Assembly: GCA_018292915.2 (NCBI GenBank)
Contig: JACVVK020000146.1
Coordinates: 627,501 to 691,500 of the forward strand
From: Batillaria attramentaria
Lineage: Eukaryota > Mollusca > Gastropoda > Batillariidae
Direction of reading: 5' to 3'
DNA: 64,000 nt
The position numbers and the translations under genes are program-made. Below are positions 22,440 to 33,840 of this stretch, one piece after another. Under the pieces are notes generated by a model. The model was not told where the DNA came from, ran no database searches, and worked only from the letters and a program-made list of their open reading frames with translations. Position 1 is the stretch's first letter; every line of letters starts with the position of its first letter.

Positions 22440-24785
22440 TTCTCTCTCACACTCACACCACATAGGATATTTCATACCGAAATCTGTGCGAGTGTCTTTG
22501 AAAGGTATGCAACTTGCAATAGTGCTTAATGTGACCAAGCTTGAGTATGAGCTCACCTTAGACAATTACCAGACTTGCACTACCTCGTATCTGATATACT
22601 GCAAGCAAGTTTCGGTTTGAGCTGTGATAGTACTTTGCACTGTGGGTTAAGCGTATTTCAAGGAAGCTGTTATCGATGCGAATGTGATTTTCGAATTTAC
22701 TGGGAAAATTAACTCATTGTCATTCTCGTTGGGTCAAAAGCTGTACTTTAGTGATCAATAAAAAGAGGATCGAGGTTCTGCTAGGGAGGCGGCCGGATGA
22801 GTGGAGACAATTAAGCGAAATCACAGCTAGCTACACAAGAAGCCGAGGCAAGACGAAGTGACGAGTATAGGCGGTAAGATGAAGCTGATGATGATGCTGA
22901 TGATGATGAGTTGGTGGATGGGTGTTTGAGGAGATCATTGTTAGTCGGCTCCACATTGCACACCCCTAACATTACACATTCACATCTCTTAAAAGGGGAT
23001 GATGCCCCGTTGGTGCGTACCACGTCATGAGCCGTTTACAGTCGCACATTTCTCAATCTCGTACGTGGATCTTGCCGAGATTCGCGTAAAACATTACTGC
23101 GCAGATTCTTTGAGCGTGTTGTTCCGGGATGTTCCCCCTGACAGCATCTATAGCTTCTTGAAAGAGTCAGATTTGTTCTATAAAATTTAGACAGCTCAAG
23201 TAATACGGACTATCCTCGACCTCTATATGTTCGATGTACAAAGACGTGAAACGTGTTTATTATTTAAACTGGATAGATTTTTTTATATGTATTTACACCT
23301 TGTTTTATTGTCTTCCTTTTTATTTTAGTCTGGCGAAGAAGGACCTTTATTAGCCGCGAAATAGTCTTTGTTGTTTGCGCGACGTTAAGCCCTAACTAAC
23401 TAACTCTTTGAGAGTTATAACATCTTTTTCCATCACATATGGGTGATAACATAGACGGGGCAACGAGTAAAAGACCAGCACAAATATTCAGCCCCAGTCA
23501 GGAATCGATTTCACAGCCCGAGCATTGAGAGTCCAAAGCTCTACTGCTTGATGATGACGATGACGAAATTGGTGATGATGATGATGGTGATGAGTGGATA
23601 CTGCGCACGGCAATCCTGAGTGCTCACGCCGCTTAGGGAAAGGTTTTGAGAGAATGAGACGAAAATGCGATCAGAAGAAATGAGATATCACATTTGGGTG
23701 TACGGTTCGATATAGCGATACCGAGCTTGCTCCCACAGTCCAGTCCTGTTGAGAGACAGTTCATAACTGCGTGTATTGTTTTGTTTGCACTGATATCATG
23801 CAAATATATTTCGTCTATATTTGCCACAAGAATGAAAAAATCAAAATGTGTAGTTATTCTCAGTACTTATGCTGAGAAGAAAAAAACTTTTTCCGCGCTT
23901 TTGTAGTAAATTTCATTTCATTAGATGTCATCGAAAGAAAAAGTGTATGCAAATTATCTTGACATTTTGAATAACTGCCTTCTTCAAGGTAGAAGATGCT
24001 CACGTCGTGAGTTCGAATCCCGGCTGGGGGCCACATATTTATGCTGGCCTTTTTCTCGTTGCCCCGTCTTTGATATCACCCATACGCGGTGGAAAAGGAC
24101 GTTAAACTCCCAAACACCCACCCATCCACCCATTCATTTTGTGTTCCTGGACAAGAGAGCAGAGCCTAGTCCCTCTGAGCAAAACATCGACATGCTAAGT
24201 AACTCTATTTTTTCTTTACGAATCGGTTGATGGACAAGAGAATTCACTGCGTCTAAGAATTTATTTTCCAACAATTTTCCCTTCACATTGTTTACTTTGA
24301 TTTATGTGTATATGTACAACCTTACATAAATGTTATTTGATAAACTAATCGATCTTATTCTTTGTACGTCCAAAAAACAAACAAACGGTTTAAGATTAAA
24401 ACTTATATACGCTAACCACCTTTTGTGTTTCCTCCATTAACAGAAAACTGAATCCTCTCACAGCAAAGTTTCAATTATGTGATTGAAGCTTGACGGTTAT
24501 TAGTTTCTTCCGGACGTTGTAACCCAGTGCAATTGTAATCCCAGAACTTGGAATGCGCCTGGTGGGCGGAGGGAACCCTGCAGAGGGGAGGGTGAAGGTG
24601 TATCACGATGGCGCTTGGGGAACCGTCTGTGACGACAACTTTGACGTTATGGACGCCAGGGTTGTCTGCCGATCTCTGTGTCTGGAGAGGTAAGACGTGG
24701 TGTTTGTACACGCATCGTACTGGGGGAGGAACCCACCGAGCTGTCAACGATGGGAAATAGTCCTTTACAGTTGTGTTTTCCTGTA

Positions 24786-24818
<33 letters not shown>

Positions 24819-25690
24819 GAGAGAGAGAGTTTTCTCAGTACATTACAACTGCTGATCATTTACACCATTGTTTGGAAATGTTCAGCCAAGAAGGGGTAAA
24901 TGTGAATCTTCCTTGAAGTCGAATTGTAGCTAAAGATCACTTTGTTGTGATAAACTTGTGTTTATGTAACTTTGCAGTGACGAGATACCGGAAGTGTATC
25001 CAGAGGCACATTTCGGCCAAGGCACAGGCCCGACGGTTTGGCTTGATGACGTCATGTGCATAGGCTCAGAGGTCGAACTGGTAGAGCGTTGGATTTTCAG
25101 TGATCGGGTCGTGAGTTCGAATCCCGGCTGGGGCCCAATATTTGTGCTGGCCTTTTTCTCGTTGCCCCGTCTTTGATATCACTGGTGGAGCAGGACCTTA
25201 AACTCCCAAACCATCACCACCTCTAGTAATTTGAGATCTGCCATCGCAAGTTTGCTATAAGGGAATTTTTACTGAGCATATCATAAGTTTATCTTGTTAA
25301 TGCTCAAAATTGTTTCCTTGGATCTCCACCACACGCAATGAAATACATCTATGTGCACAGCTGAGCCCGAAAAATTCATCTCAAACTTGTGGTAGCCTGC
25401 GTACAACTGCTGCCTAAACCTCCTGAGTCTCTCGCACCGCTATATCATTGTTACTAACTCGGCATTGACACATTCCACATCGTCTGTCATTCTTGTCCCA
25501 TGCTGCAGGGTTCATGAACGAGGGTTTCAGCGTGGAGCAAGACGACAAGGGTCTGTACGAATCTCCTGAAGTCAGATCAGCCAACGGTATCCCCAAGGCC
25601 AAGTCTGAGGCGGTGACCACTGGAGAGGAACAAAAGTCAGCCAGCCGTGTCCCTAATACCAGCGGAGAGGAACAGAGCTCACGACTATGA
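22119..25690 (+). CDS. Last two exons of a receptor-like gene with a tyrosine-rich tail
   Basis: Exon 22119-22249 follows a good acceptor (TTTCTGACTTTGTCTTAG), reads in one open frame including [18 protein letters not shown] and NTDYMSSVS, and leaves with phase 1 (TCAG/GTGCAAG). Exon 25509-25690 follows CCCATGCTGCAG, starts with two bases that complete the codon, reads [20 protein letters not shown] onward and stops at 25688-25690. The hydrophilic sequence with YYV, DYMSS and LYESP resembles a cytoplasmic tail with phosphotyrosine sites. No transmembrane exon was found upstream, so the gene is incomplete, rearranged or starts further away. An SRCR fragment lies in the intron. Confidence 0.55.
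22380..22447. repeat. (CT)n / (CTGT)n microsatellite
   Basis: TC-rich simple repeat in the intron of the plus-strand receptor-tail gene. Confidence 0.9.
22999..23405 (+). pseudogene. 3' end of a LINE (ORF2 C-terminus, 3' UTR, CTAA tail)
   Basis: The frame [18 protein letters not shown], then [20 protein letters not shown] and a stop is the same LINE end as at 15183-15600. The 3' UTR ends GACGTTAAGCCCTAACTAAC, a short tandem tail typical of target-primed insertion. Confidence 0.75.
23407..23550 (-). mobile_element. tRNA-derived SINE, diverged
   Basis: Recognisable by GTGATAACATAGACGGGGC and GCACAAATATTCAGCCCC on the plus strand; head and tail are mutated. Confidence 0.7.
23985..24132 (+). 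mobile_element. tRNA-derived SINE
   Basis: Box B-like GAGTTCGAATCCCGGC, then TTATGCTGGCC, GTTGCCCCGTCTTTGATATC and the tail CCCAAACACCCACCCATCC. The box A part is eroded. Confidence 0.8.
24545..25066 (+). pseudogene. SRCR domain fragment, two exons, truncated by a SINE
   Basis: Exon 24545-24689 (acceptor AATCCCAG, donor GAGAG/GTAAGA, phase 2) reads [20 protein letters not shown], then [20 protein letters not shown]: the first half of a scavenger-receptor cysteine-rich domain. Exon 2 starts at 24978 (TTTGCAG/T) and continues [19 protein letters not shown], also typical of SRCR. At about 25066 the sequence turns into a SINE and the last SRCR cysteines are missing. The incoming phase 1 matches the surrounding receptor-tail intron, so this may be a decayed module of that gene. 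Confidence 0.8.
24787..24829. repeat. (GA)n microsatellite
   Basis: Simple GA repeat inside the intron between the two SRCR exons. Confidence 0.9.
25067..25222 (+). mobile_element. tRNA-derived SINE inserted in SRCR exon
   Basis: Starts near GGTCGAACTGGTAGAGCGTT, has box B GAGTTCGAATCCCGGC and body AATATTTGTGCTGGCC, and ends CTTAAACTCCCAAACC. It interrupts the SRCR reading frame. Confidence 0.85.
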
Positions 25691-27545
25691 AGACTTAATT
25701 TCCTGATCAGCGTGCAGCAGCTCGCGTTGTGGTTGGCAGAGACTTAATTTTGTCACGCGTAATTGTATCTAAGAGAAATCCCACCAGTCTGCCGTCATAT
25801 AACCAAAACGTTTTACCAAATGACAGCAGTGTTCTTTGTTTTCTGATTCCGTAGAGGTAGAGGTAGAGATAGTTAGCACCGCGAGAATCTGTTCAGTACT
25901 GGTTGTTTCTCACTCACGGTGAAAAAACAACACCAACGAACAACACCAACGAACAAACAAACAAACAAGGGTGGGTGGGTGTTTGGGGGTTTAACGTCCT
26001 TTTCCAACAAACAAACAAACAAACAAACAAACAAACAAACAAACAAACAAACAAACAAACCAGGAGTAGATTTGTGGTTGAGTGTTGGAAGGCTGCTATA
26101 TCACCTGATGGGATTTTATGTGTTCCATGTAATCATAAGCCTATTATTATTATTGTTATTATTAATACCAAATCCGCATAAACTGGATGTGAGATACACA
26201 TATTGTATGGGCCACGAGCAATCCTTAACTTGCATTCACATACGACACCAGTCAGTCAACATGCAAATACAGATGTGTTAAAATTTCAGTTCAGGAGAAT
26301 CGATTTTATTACAAATGATATTACACTTTTCAAGATTTTTGTTACTGAAGCAAATATGCATTATCCAGGAAGGATAGTGGCTTTCTTGTGTGTCTGGCGT
26401 GTGTAATCAGACACTATCGTATTGTCTGTGCTTTTTTCCATTGTAGTACTGTAATTGCATTGCGCTTTTCCCACAATACCCCCCAAAATATGTATCAGGA
26501 ATTTTTGATGTTATGTCTTTTCACTTAGTACCGTACGTGTCCTGTGTTATGTACAAGCAAATGTATCGCGCAGTGCATGCAGCAGTCACTTTATAGTTTT
26601 CATGTGCTCACTGAACTTTTTTCGTGTGAATTGTGTACTTTTTTTTTTCCTTTTTGTTTTTTTTAACTTTTTTTCATCTCCAGGAATAAACGGACGCAGC
26701 GTGTGAGTAGTTTTTGTTCACGTTAGCAATTTTTTTTAATCGACAGCTGTCAGCAGTTTCATGCTTGAAGACACATGGAAGTTATTTTTCCACTGCTATG
26801 TCACCGAATGGTAGAGCGTTGGACTTTCAATGCTCGGGTCGTGAGTTCGAATACCGGTTGATGAGGCCAAATATTTGTGCTGGCCCCTCTCTGGTTGCCC
26901 CGTCTTTAAGGACACTGAACTCACAAACACCCAACCACTCACCTCTCACTTAGACAACTTCCGCCGTTTAGGAAATCCACACACTACCACCCAGTCACGT
27001 ATGGTGGAAACGGTATTCACGAGAATGCTAGATAGGAATTCATTCACATGATTTCTCAATCGTGAAAATGATGCGACATCAAAGCTTAAAAAAAAACCCC
27101 ACATTACCATACGACAGGTAAAGCTGACGGAAATTGACGCGACTACGGACCTGAATTACAAAGACGCGAATGTTAAATTTCGATACGACTAACCCACTTC
27201 AGGTGCAGACAAGCGGATTACATTTCTTTCATCTGCCTTTTCCGGAAAGTAGGTCAGCTTGGATGAAGCGACGGGGAAGTCCCTACACTATACCTTTGTC
27301 AGGCACCTAATAACCGCTCCCTAGTGATGTTATACAGCTGTTACACCCAATCGGGGAATAGCTACGATACGTTATCAGTACCACTCACGCGTTCGAGAAT
27401 TTTGTTCATTCATTTTGTCCTGATAACGATGACAAAGCCACATCATACTCATATAATTGATGATAATTTGTCGACCGTTAAAAAAAGACACAAAGAGAAA
27501 ACTTGTTAGACAGACAGACTAAACGACACACATGCCGACACATAG

Positions 27546-27609
<64 letters not shown>

Positions 27610-28068
27610 ACGTACATACATGCAATCTGTCAGACAGACAGACAGAAAGACAGAGTATGGCGCAGAAAAAAACGTGAAAGAAGAAAGAGAGTCACAAAGA
27701 GACCAAGAGATGGATACATAAAAAAATGTCCACAATAAATTTCAAATCTCTTGATGCAAACGGAATATCATATACTTAATAACGGATCTTCCATAGCCAT
27801 TAAAATGGAATTTACACGCAGACAATATGTCTTACATGTCCACTCAGACAATATGTCTTACACACGTGGAACAGGCAACTTTGCCTGGTGTTTTCTTGAC
27901 AAAACAAATGTAAAAGGATCAACTGCTGACAACAGTCAGTCGGATTACATGCAGCAACGTGTAGGTGGAAACAAAAGTCCAACGGCATAGTCATAAACAA
28001 CAAAAAGAAACAACGAACGGGAGAAAAAGACAAAGAGGAAAGTTTCGTTAGAACTCACTTTGAAAGGA

Positions 28069-28099
<31 letters not shown>

Positions 28100-28137
28100 G
28101 GTGGGTGGGTGCTTGGGGGTTTAACGTCCTTTTCCAC

Positions 28138-28177
<40 letters not shown>

Positions 28178-28469
28178 GTTACATTGAGATTGCAGTATAG
28201 GATGGGTGCAACAAACACAGATTATCAGTATTGTTAGCAGTCCAACACACAAGGAACACAGGGCACGATGCGCTGTAGCGGTTTGCAGTCCGCGGTGAAC
28301 CTGAATTTTGATCAGGGCCGTAGAAGTCACATGGGGTCGCCGGCACCATCCCCATAAGTTTACAGAGCTCTTAAATCAGAGTTTGGGAAGACCACTGACC
28401 TATTAGTGGAGGCGTCCGTGTGAAACTGTGAATTGCCCCCCCCCCTCCCTTGAAGTAGGCTTTCTCTAA
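25691..28469. other. Gene-poor region with microsatellites and SINE pieces
   Basis: No exon was recognised. It contains a SINE tail at 25970-26008 running into (AAAC)n to about 26060, a SINE at 26803-26943, (CA)n at 27545-27607, and (GA)n at 28076-28172 interrupted by another SINE tail at 28098-28140. The 3' UTR of the plus-strand receptor tail should occupy the first part. Confidence 0.6.
26803..26943 (+). mobile_element. tRNA-derived SINE, diverged
   Basis: GAATGGTAGAGCGTTGGAC, GAGTTCGAATACCGGTT and AATATTTGTGCTGGCCC are recognisable; the 3' body is shortened. Confidence 0.8.
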
Positions 28470-28849
28470 CACTCTACACGATTTTAGACACATCTGCTCC
28501 AACCCGTACTCTTCGTTCCTCATCGCAGTCTCGCTTGTCCATCCCTTGGTTTCTTGACATCACCACCAAGAAGCGTTTTGCAGCTCGCTTCTTCAAGTGC
28601 TTTGCCCCTGCTCTGTGAAACGCTCTGCCGCCTTACTTGAAATCCAGCACCTCCACCGAGTCTTTCAGGAGCCACCTGAAGACCCATATTTTCTCAGAGT
28701 TTTTATGCAAACTCCCCCTCCCAACTTTTTCCTCTTGAACTTAAAACTAATTCCTCCCCCCTCCCCCACCCCCACCCCTGCGCTACGAGCATGCTGTGCA
28801 TGAAGTGTTTTTCAGCACGTTATAAGACATAATCATCATCATCATCATT
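28470..28849 (+). pseudogene. Relic of LINE reverse transcriptase C-terminus with (ATC)n tail
   Basis: The plus-strand translation has TLRSSSQSRLSIPWF and, after an in-frame stop, NALPPYLKSS and ESFRSHLKTHIFSEF, the usual LINE C-terminal pattern. A 3' UTR and an ATC-repeat tail at 28832-28848 follow. It ends against the stop codon of the minus-strand secreted-protein gene. Confidence 0.7.
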
Positions 28850-30489
28850 TTAAGCAAAAACAGTCGCCATCTTGTTGAGCTCGTCAGCAGCACGCGCCAG
28901 TATAGAGAGGTTGTGAATGTTTTGCACGCTGCAATTCGATTCACACTGGGTGGCGTTGGGGAGAGGACTCGGCTGACTGAGCTCGGGAATCTGAAACGGA
29001 CAGACACAGAAATTCATTCAAGTGCTGGAGCTCGTACTTAGCACGGTTAGGCAAATTAGTGCATGAACTTGTTTTTGAGAGTGGGGCCCGGGGGGGGGGG
29101 GGGGAGGAAGGGAGGGGGACTCACAGTTTAAAACAACCCACCTCCCAACAAACATACAGGCCCTCCTACTCCCTTAAACAAACAAACAAACAAACAAACA
29201 AACAAAGGATTAATGGTGGGTGGGTGTCTGGGAGATTAACGTCCTTTTCCACCACGTATGGGTGATATCAAAGACGGTGCAATGAGAAAAATGCAAGCAC
29301 ACATATTTGGACCCAGCCGGGAATCGAAATCACGACCTGAGCATTGAAAATCCAACGCTCTAACATTCTATTCGGCTATCCCGGCTTCCCAAAGAAGAAA
29401 GGATCAAACGGAGAGATAGAGAGAAAGAAAGAAAAAAAGAAAGAAAGAGAGAAACGACTTCACTCAGCAAGAGAGCACCATTTCGTAAATTTACCCAAAA
29501 AGTTGACATAGTTCTGCAGAGAAAATTGTTTTTAGGTCAACGGTCTTCAAGACCTTCAAGACTACACACTTTTCTGAACGTACCATTTCGCGGATATTCA
29601 TGGTCACAGACTCCAGGCCTTTGGTACAAGCCGTCACATTTGGACACAGTCCGGGTCGCAGCTGGCACTCGTTCTGATTGGCCAGACTGTCCTTGAACTG
29701 GCCAATCATGTGCAGGTATTTGAAAGAGACTTCGAACGTCTCTGTTAGCTTGTCCTGGATGAAAATAAACGCGTGTCAGAGGGAAACACAACAGGAAATT
29801 TGGTATACTACTATTTATTCTTGTACAACAACAACAACAACAACAGCTTCTGCTACTTATGCAACAACAACAACAACAACAATAATAATAATTCCCCTGA
29901 CCTCACCACCCCACTCCTCGCCGCACCCCCCAAAACAAATAAACAAACAAACAAACAAAAAACCCCCAAAACAACAACAAAAACCCCAACAAAACAAACA
30001 AACAAACAACAACAACAACAACAATAAAAAACAAGAACAAAAAACAAAAAACCAACCATCCAAGCAGCAACACCAATAACAAAACCCAACAACAACAACA
30101 ACAACAACAAGGAGGAACGGCCCCGTCCTACAAAGTTGTTTCTCCAAACTTCATTTTATTTTGTCTTTGTTCAAATGTTGTTATTGTTGCCGGTTCTCCC
30201 CTCTCCAAGTTCTACCAATGACACTAGATCCTCTACGACCTCGACCGATTAGCCACGTGACTGGGGGTGGGGCCGGGTGGGGGAAGAAGGGAGGGAGAGA
30301 GAGAGAGGCAGAGAGAGAAAGGGTGGGTGTTTAGGAGTTTAACGTCCTTTTCCCCCACATAAGGGTGATATCAAAGACGGGGCAACGAGAAAAAGGCCAG
30401 CACAAATATTTGGCCCCAGCGGCCAGGATTCGAACTCTCGGCCCAAGCATTGAAAGTCCAACGCTCTACCATTCGGCCACCCTGGCTCC

Positions 30490-30543
<54 letters not shown>

Positions 30544-31492
30544 GTCAGTTCCGTGATCTAAACATTTGACGTCAGCCTCAGGCAGGTCGTCATACAGAGA
30601 GAGAGAGATGACGTCAATTCCGTGAACTAAACTTTCGACGTCAGCCTCTAGCACTGAGATCGTCTGAGGATGCTTGTTCATGTCTTGTGATTTCCCTGTT
30701 GGCTTTGTGACTTCTCCGACTGAATTATTTTTCACATGAAATCTGGAAGATCTAGAGAGCTGATGAAATGTCGGAAGCAGTGGCGATACTTGCAGATTTT
30801 GTCTGTGGACCAAAGATTTGACGTCAGCCTCACGCTGCTCGTCTGACAGATGATACTTCTACATATCTTGTGATTTCCTTGTTGCTTTTGTGACTTCCGT
30901 GACTGAATTAATTTTGACATAAAATCTGGAAGATCTAGAGAGCTGATGAAACGTGGACTTAAGTGCCTTGGTTTGTACTTACGAAATTGCAGTATTGGAA
31001 CTTTTTTGACCGGCGCTTCTCGCAGAAACGTGAAAAATGTATTTATCTAAAAGCTCTGCTATTCTTAATACTAAAGCTATAATAGTGCAGCAGTTCATGT
31101 CATATGTGCAGTTGGTACAAGTGACAAAAATACCGGAATGATGAGTAATTTGAAGGAGTCTTTTCACAGATATTTGGCCTTATATGCAAACCACCCCTAC
31201 CTCGGAAATATTTTTCTTACACAAAACCTGTCAGAGCTACATAGCTGTGCTACGAAAACAGGCAGTATAATTGGATGATCTTCCCAATTTCAGAAAATGA
31301 AGCCATTTGAACATTTTTTTCGAAAAAATTCGTAACATGACCGATTTTTAAAAATCGGCGATAACTCTTTTGAAAATGCAGTAGGCTAAAAATCGTGAAA
31401 AATAGGTCTGGAGAAGGTGAATTCCCATTTTATCTCAAAGTAAAAAGGCCTCCAACGAGGTGGTTTAGGAGATAGCCATCATTACATCCGTC

Positions 31493-31525
<33 letters not shown>

Positions 31526-33404
31526 TTCGCGCCAAAAAGAACGCAGCAGCAAAGTGTGCACGTAAGGTGTCTATGACGCAGATTTCGTTACGTCACTGTG
31601 TGCGTGAAAGTAAGTATTGTGTGGAGAAACGTCACAGTCTTGTTTTGTATCACTGAAACTTGCTGCTGCGCGTAGCAAAATCTGCCCCGTCTCATAAAGT
31701 TGTTTCTCTATAGAGAAACAACTTAAAAACACCCAATAACAAAGAAACAAACAAAAACAAAAACCAACTCCCCAACCCCGAAATTACCAACCAACCAACC
31801 AACCAACCAACCAACCAACCAACATAGAACCACTCAAAACAAACTAAATAATGCAAAACAAACGAAAAAAACAAACAAACAACAACATCAACAACCAAAA
31901 CACACAACCCCAACCAAAACAGTTCAATTCAAACGAAACGAAAAAGAGAAATGTTTGCTTTGTATTTGCTTCTTGATTTGTTTCATTTTGTTAGACTGCT
32001 GCTGTAGTTTGTGTATTTGATTTATGTCTGTCTTGTAAAGATCTCTGTCTTGTAAACATGTCTGTAAATATGGAGAAAGCGAATGCGGCCTACCTTTGTG
32101 ATGCTGGCTTGTGTGAGAGAGAAAGCTGGCCATTGTGTGTTGGCCATGGCATTCCCCTTCACAAATTCACACACCGCACTCTCGCCACCCGACATCTCAG
32201 GGCACTATGAGCAGCGTGAATGAAAATAAGGGAAAAAAAAGTTCTTTCAAAGCGCCCCTTAAAAAAAAAGAAGAAGACTTGCTGTGCTAAACGGAACAAA
32301 AAGAACAAACCAACAGAAGCTAACAACAACAGCCAGTCGTAAAACGAAAAAGGGAAGTCTTCAAACGCGAAATAATCTGGAACAGTAATGATAATATGGG
32401 CATTCAATTAAGGCACGCTACCCCCCCCCCCCCCCACCTCACACCTCCCCGCATGAGCTCAGGACGCCTTACAATCAGCACACACTCATTCACCCAGACA
32501 CACACGCAACATGCTTCCACACATACATTTAACTACAAACACAATGTGCAGCATCATACGTGGCCTCCAATGCACCCGTTTTCCACACACACACACACAC
32601 ACACACACACCATAGTGACAAGGGTTTCTTCTATATGGTGTCGCCAAACAGTTCTACAATTCTGCTTCTGCATAGAATAACCCTAAAAAGGCGATATTTC
32701 GAAAGTATTCATGCGTCAAATCAGACAACGTTTAATTTAAAACTCACGAAATGGTTGAAAGTGTAGTTTGTCTCCTTCTTGGAGCGTTGTATGAGAGTGC
32801 CAAGTGTTTCGAGAGCTTCTGCCGAGAAGGTTGATTGGCCAACTGTTGTGGACGGCGCCACAGGGCTGCTGCTGCACAGTTTGGTGAAAACTGCGGCTGC
32901 AAACCAAAACCAGAACACATGGAACGAAAACTGACCTCACCTACAGGTGAAATAACATGTGATATCAGTTACCAAATACTGGTCATCCGTTGGCTGAAGC
33001 CTGACACGTTCACTCCGAAAATGCAATTATTTACTGGTTACAGATTTGATTAGGACCAATAATCTCATTTGAAAATTACCGTAACTAAGACGGCGAAAAC
33101 TTTCTGGGGAAAGCGTTTGAATAGTTTTAAGTATGTTCTTCCTATGTGTAAGCGGTAACCTGCTTTACGATACAAGAAAACAAATAAAAACACGTGGTCA
33201 GTCTTGTGTTCGTATTTGTGTAAATATCATTACAATCGCAATTTTATCTTGGTAAAATTGTACTGTTTTCAACGCTTGAACTCCGAATATTACAGAAAAC
33301 AAAGTTCTGTTTTTTTCTTAACTCTTTACATCGTCCCAAAGCATATTTGTCGATAATAACGTACCAAGTATCGCAACTGCCAGCTTTAAATGAAAGCCAA
33401 ACAT
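28850..33404 (-). CDS. Five-exon gene for a secreted, probably helical cytokine-like protein (about 203 aa)
   Basis: Exons: 33404-33365, 32896-32748, 32204-32094, 29754-29584 and 28990-28850. All four introns have GT...AG ends (GTACGT, GTGAGT, GTAGGC, GTACGT donors). Phases are 1, 0, 0, 0. The protein starts MFGFHLKLAVAILAAVFT (signal peptide); its start codon lies about 60 bases downstream of the expected start site of a TATAAAAG box. The mature part has about eight cysteines, five N-glycosylation sequons (NYT, NVT, NAT, NCS, NLS) and amphipathic stretches (AEALETLGTLIQRSKKE; DKLTETFEVSFKYLHMIGQF; NIHNLSILARAADELNKM). Five exons, an intron after about 13 codons of the signal peptide and phases 1-0-0-0 are the layout of IL-6/G-CSF/growth-hormone-type four-helix genes. 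No sequence family was recognised, so cytokine identity is inference. The third acceptor (GCTCATAG) is the weakest junction. Confidence 0.7.
29214..29392 (-). mobile_element. tRNA-derived SINE, in intron 4 of the secreted-protein gene
   Basis: On the plus strand GTGGGTGGGTGTCTGGGAG, then AACGTCCTTTTCCACCACG and AATCGAAATCACGACC mark the reversed SINE body and box B. (AAAC)n precedes it and a GA-rich tract follows. Confidence 0.82.
29826..30107. repeat. CAA/AAAC-rich low-complexity tract
   Basis: (CAA)n, (AAT)n and (AAAC)n repeats in intron 3 of the secreted-protein gene, ending in (CAA)n directly at the left end of element P2. Long reading frames across it are artefacts of the repeat. Confidence 0.9.
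30108..31724. mobile_element. Hairpin-ended element P2 (same family as P1)
   Basis: Left end AAGGAGGAACGGCCCCGTCC after (CAA)n, subterminal AAGTTGTTTCTCC, and right hairpin at 31697-31724 identical to that of P1, followed by AAAAAC. It contains a SINE (30320-30494), GA tracts, the same roughly 200-base internal repeats and a short (CA)n tract (31494-31520). It lies in intron 3 of the secreted-protein gene. Confidence 0.8.
30320..30494 (-). mobile_element. tRNA-derived SINE inside P2
   Basis: Same position within the element as the SINE of P1 (10458-10637) and P3 (50486-50660), so it was part of the element before it spread. Confidence 0.85.
31725..32093. other. Intron 3 of the secreted-protein gene, CCAA-repeat part
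   Basis: (CCAA)n at about 31784-31822 and A/C-rich sequence; no exon other than the donor at 32093. Confidence 0.7.
33365..33404 (-). CDS. Exon 1 of the secreted-protein gene (signal peptide start)
   Basis: ATG at 33404-33402, 13 codons (MFGFHLKLAVAIL) and one base before donor GTACGT. With the CC that opens exon 2 it forms an Ala codon. Confidence 0.68.
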
Positions 33405-33488
33405 GCTGATTATCATCTGAGAGTCCGACAAGAATTATCCTGTATCCAAATCAGAGATAAAATGTGGTTTGAGAATTCTATCAAACCG

Positions 33489-33496
33489 CTTTTATA
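33489..33496 (-). promoter_or_regulatory. TATA box of the secreted-protein gene
   Basis: TATAAAAG on the minus strand, 85 bases upstream of the start codon, predicts a transcription start near 33465 and a leader of about 60 bases. A GGGTATCCCC sequence at 33587-33596 is one base off the NF-kappaB consensus; that is only suggestive. Confidence 0.6.
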
Positions 33497-33840
33497 GACA
33501 TGGTAAGAAAATTTTGGACAGTAAAAATATTTCAAAATGACGAAATGATTAACGGAAAAAACGGCCATTTGGTAAACTGACCCTAAGGGTATCCCCGATG
33601 TTTTCAGTACAGCTCATCTCCTCGGAATATGGACCGCGTTGTCTGAAACTGTCGCCATCTCTCTTGAGGCTGGCCGCTGAAGTTCAGTCCGAAACGGTGA
33701 TTGCATTCTGACTATTGGACGATACTCATCCGCTCGAAACTTCTGACTGCCTTCTCATGTATGCAAGGGGGTGAAGAGATATGGTGGGTAGTTTGTCCGG
33801 TGCTACTAGAGACTTAGGTTCAAAAGATTCGAAAACTTCA

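Noticed and set aside
29678..30147. Asn/Thr/Gln/Lys-rich and Val/Leu/Cys-rich frames
   Set aside because: They read through CAA, AAT and AAAC simple repeats; the same applies to 39578-40002.
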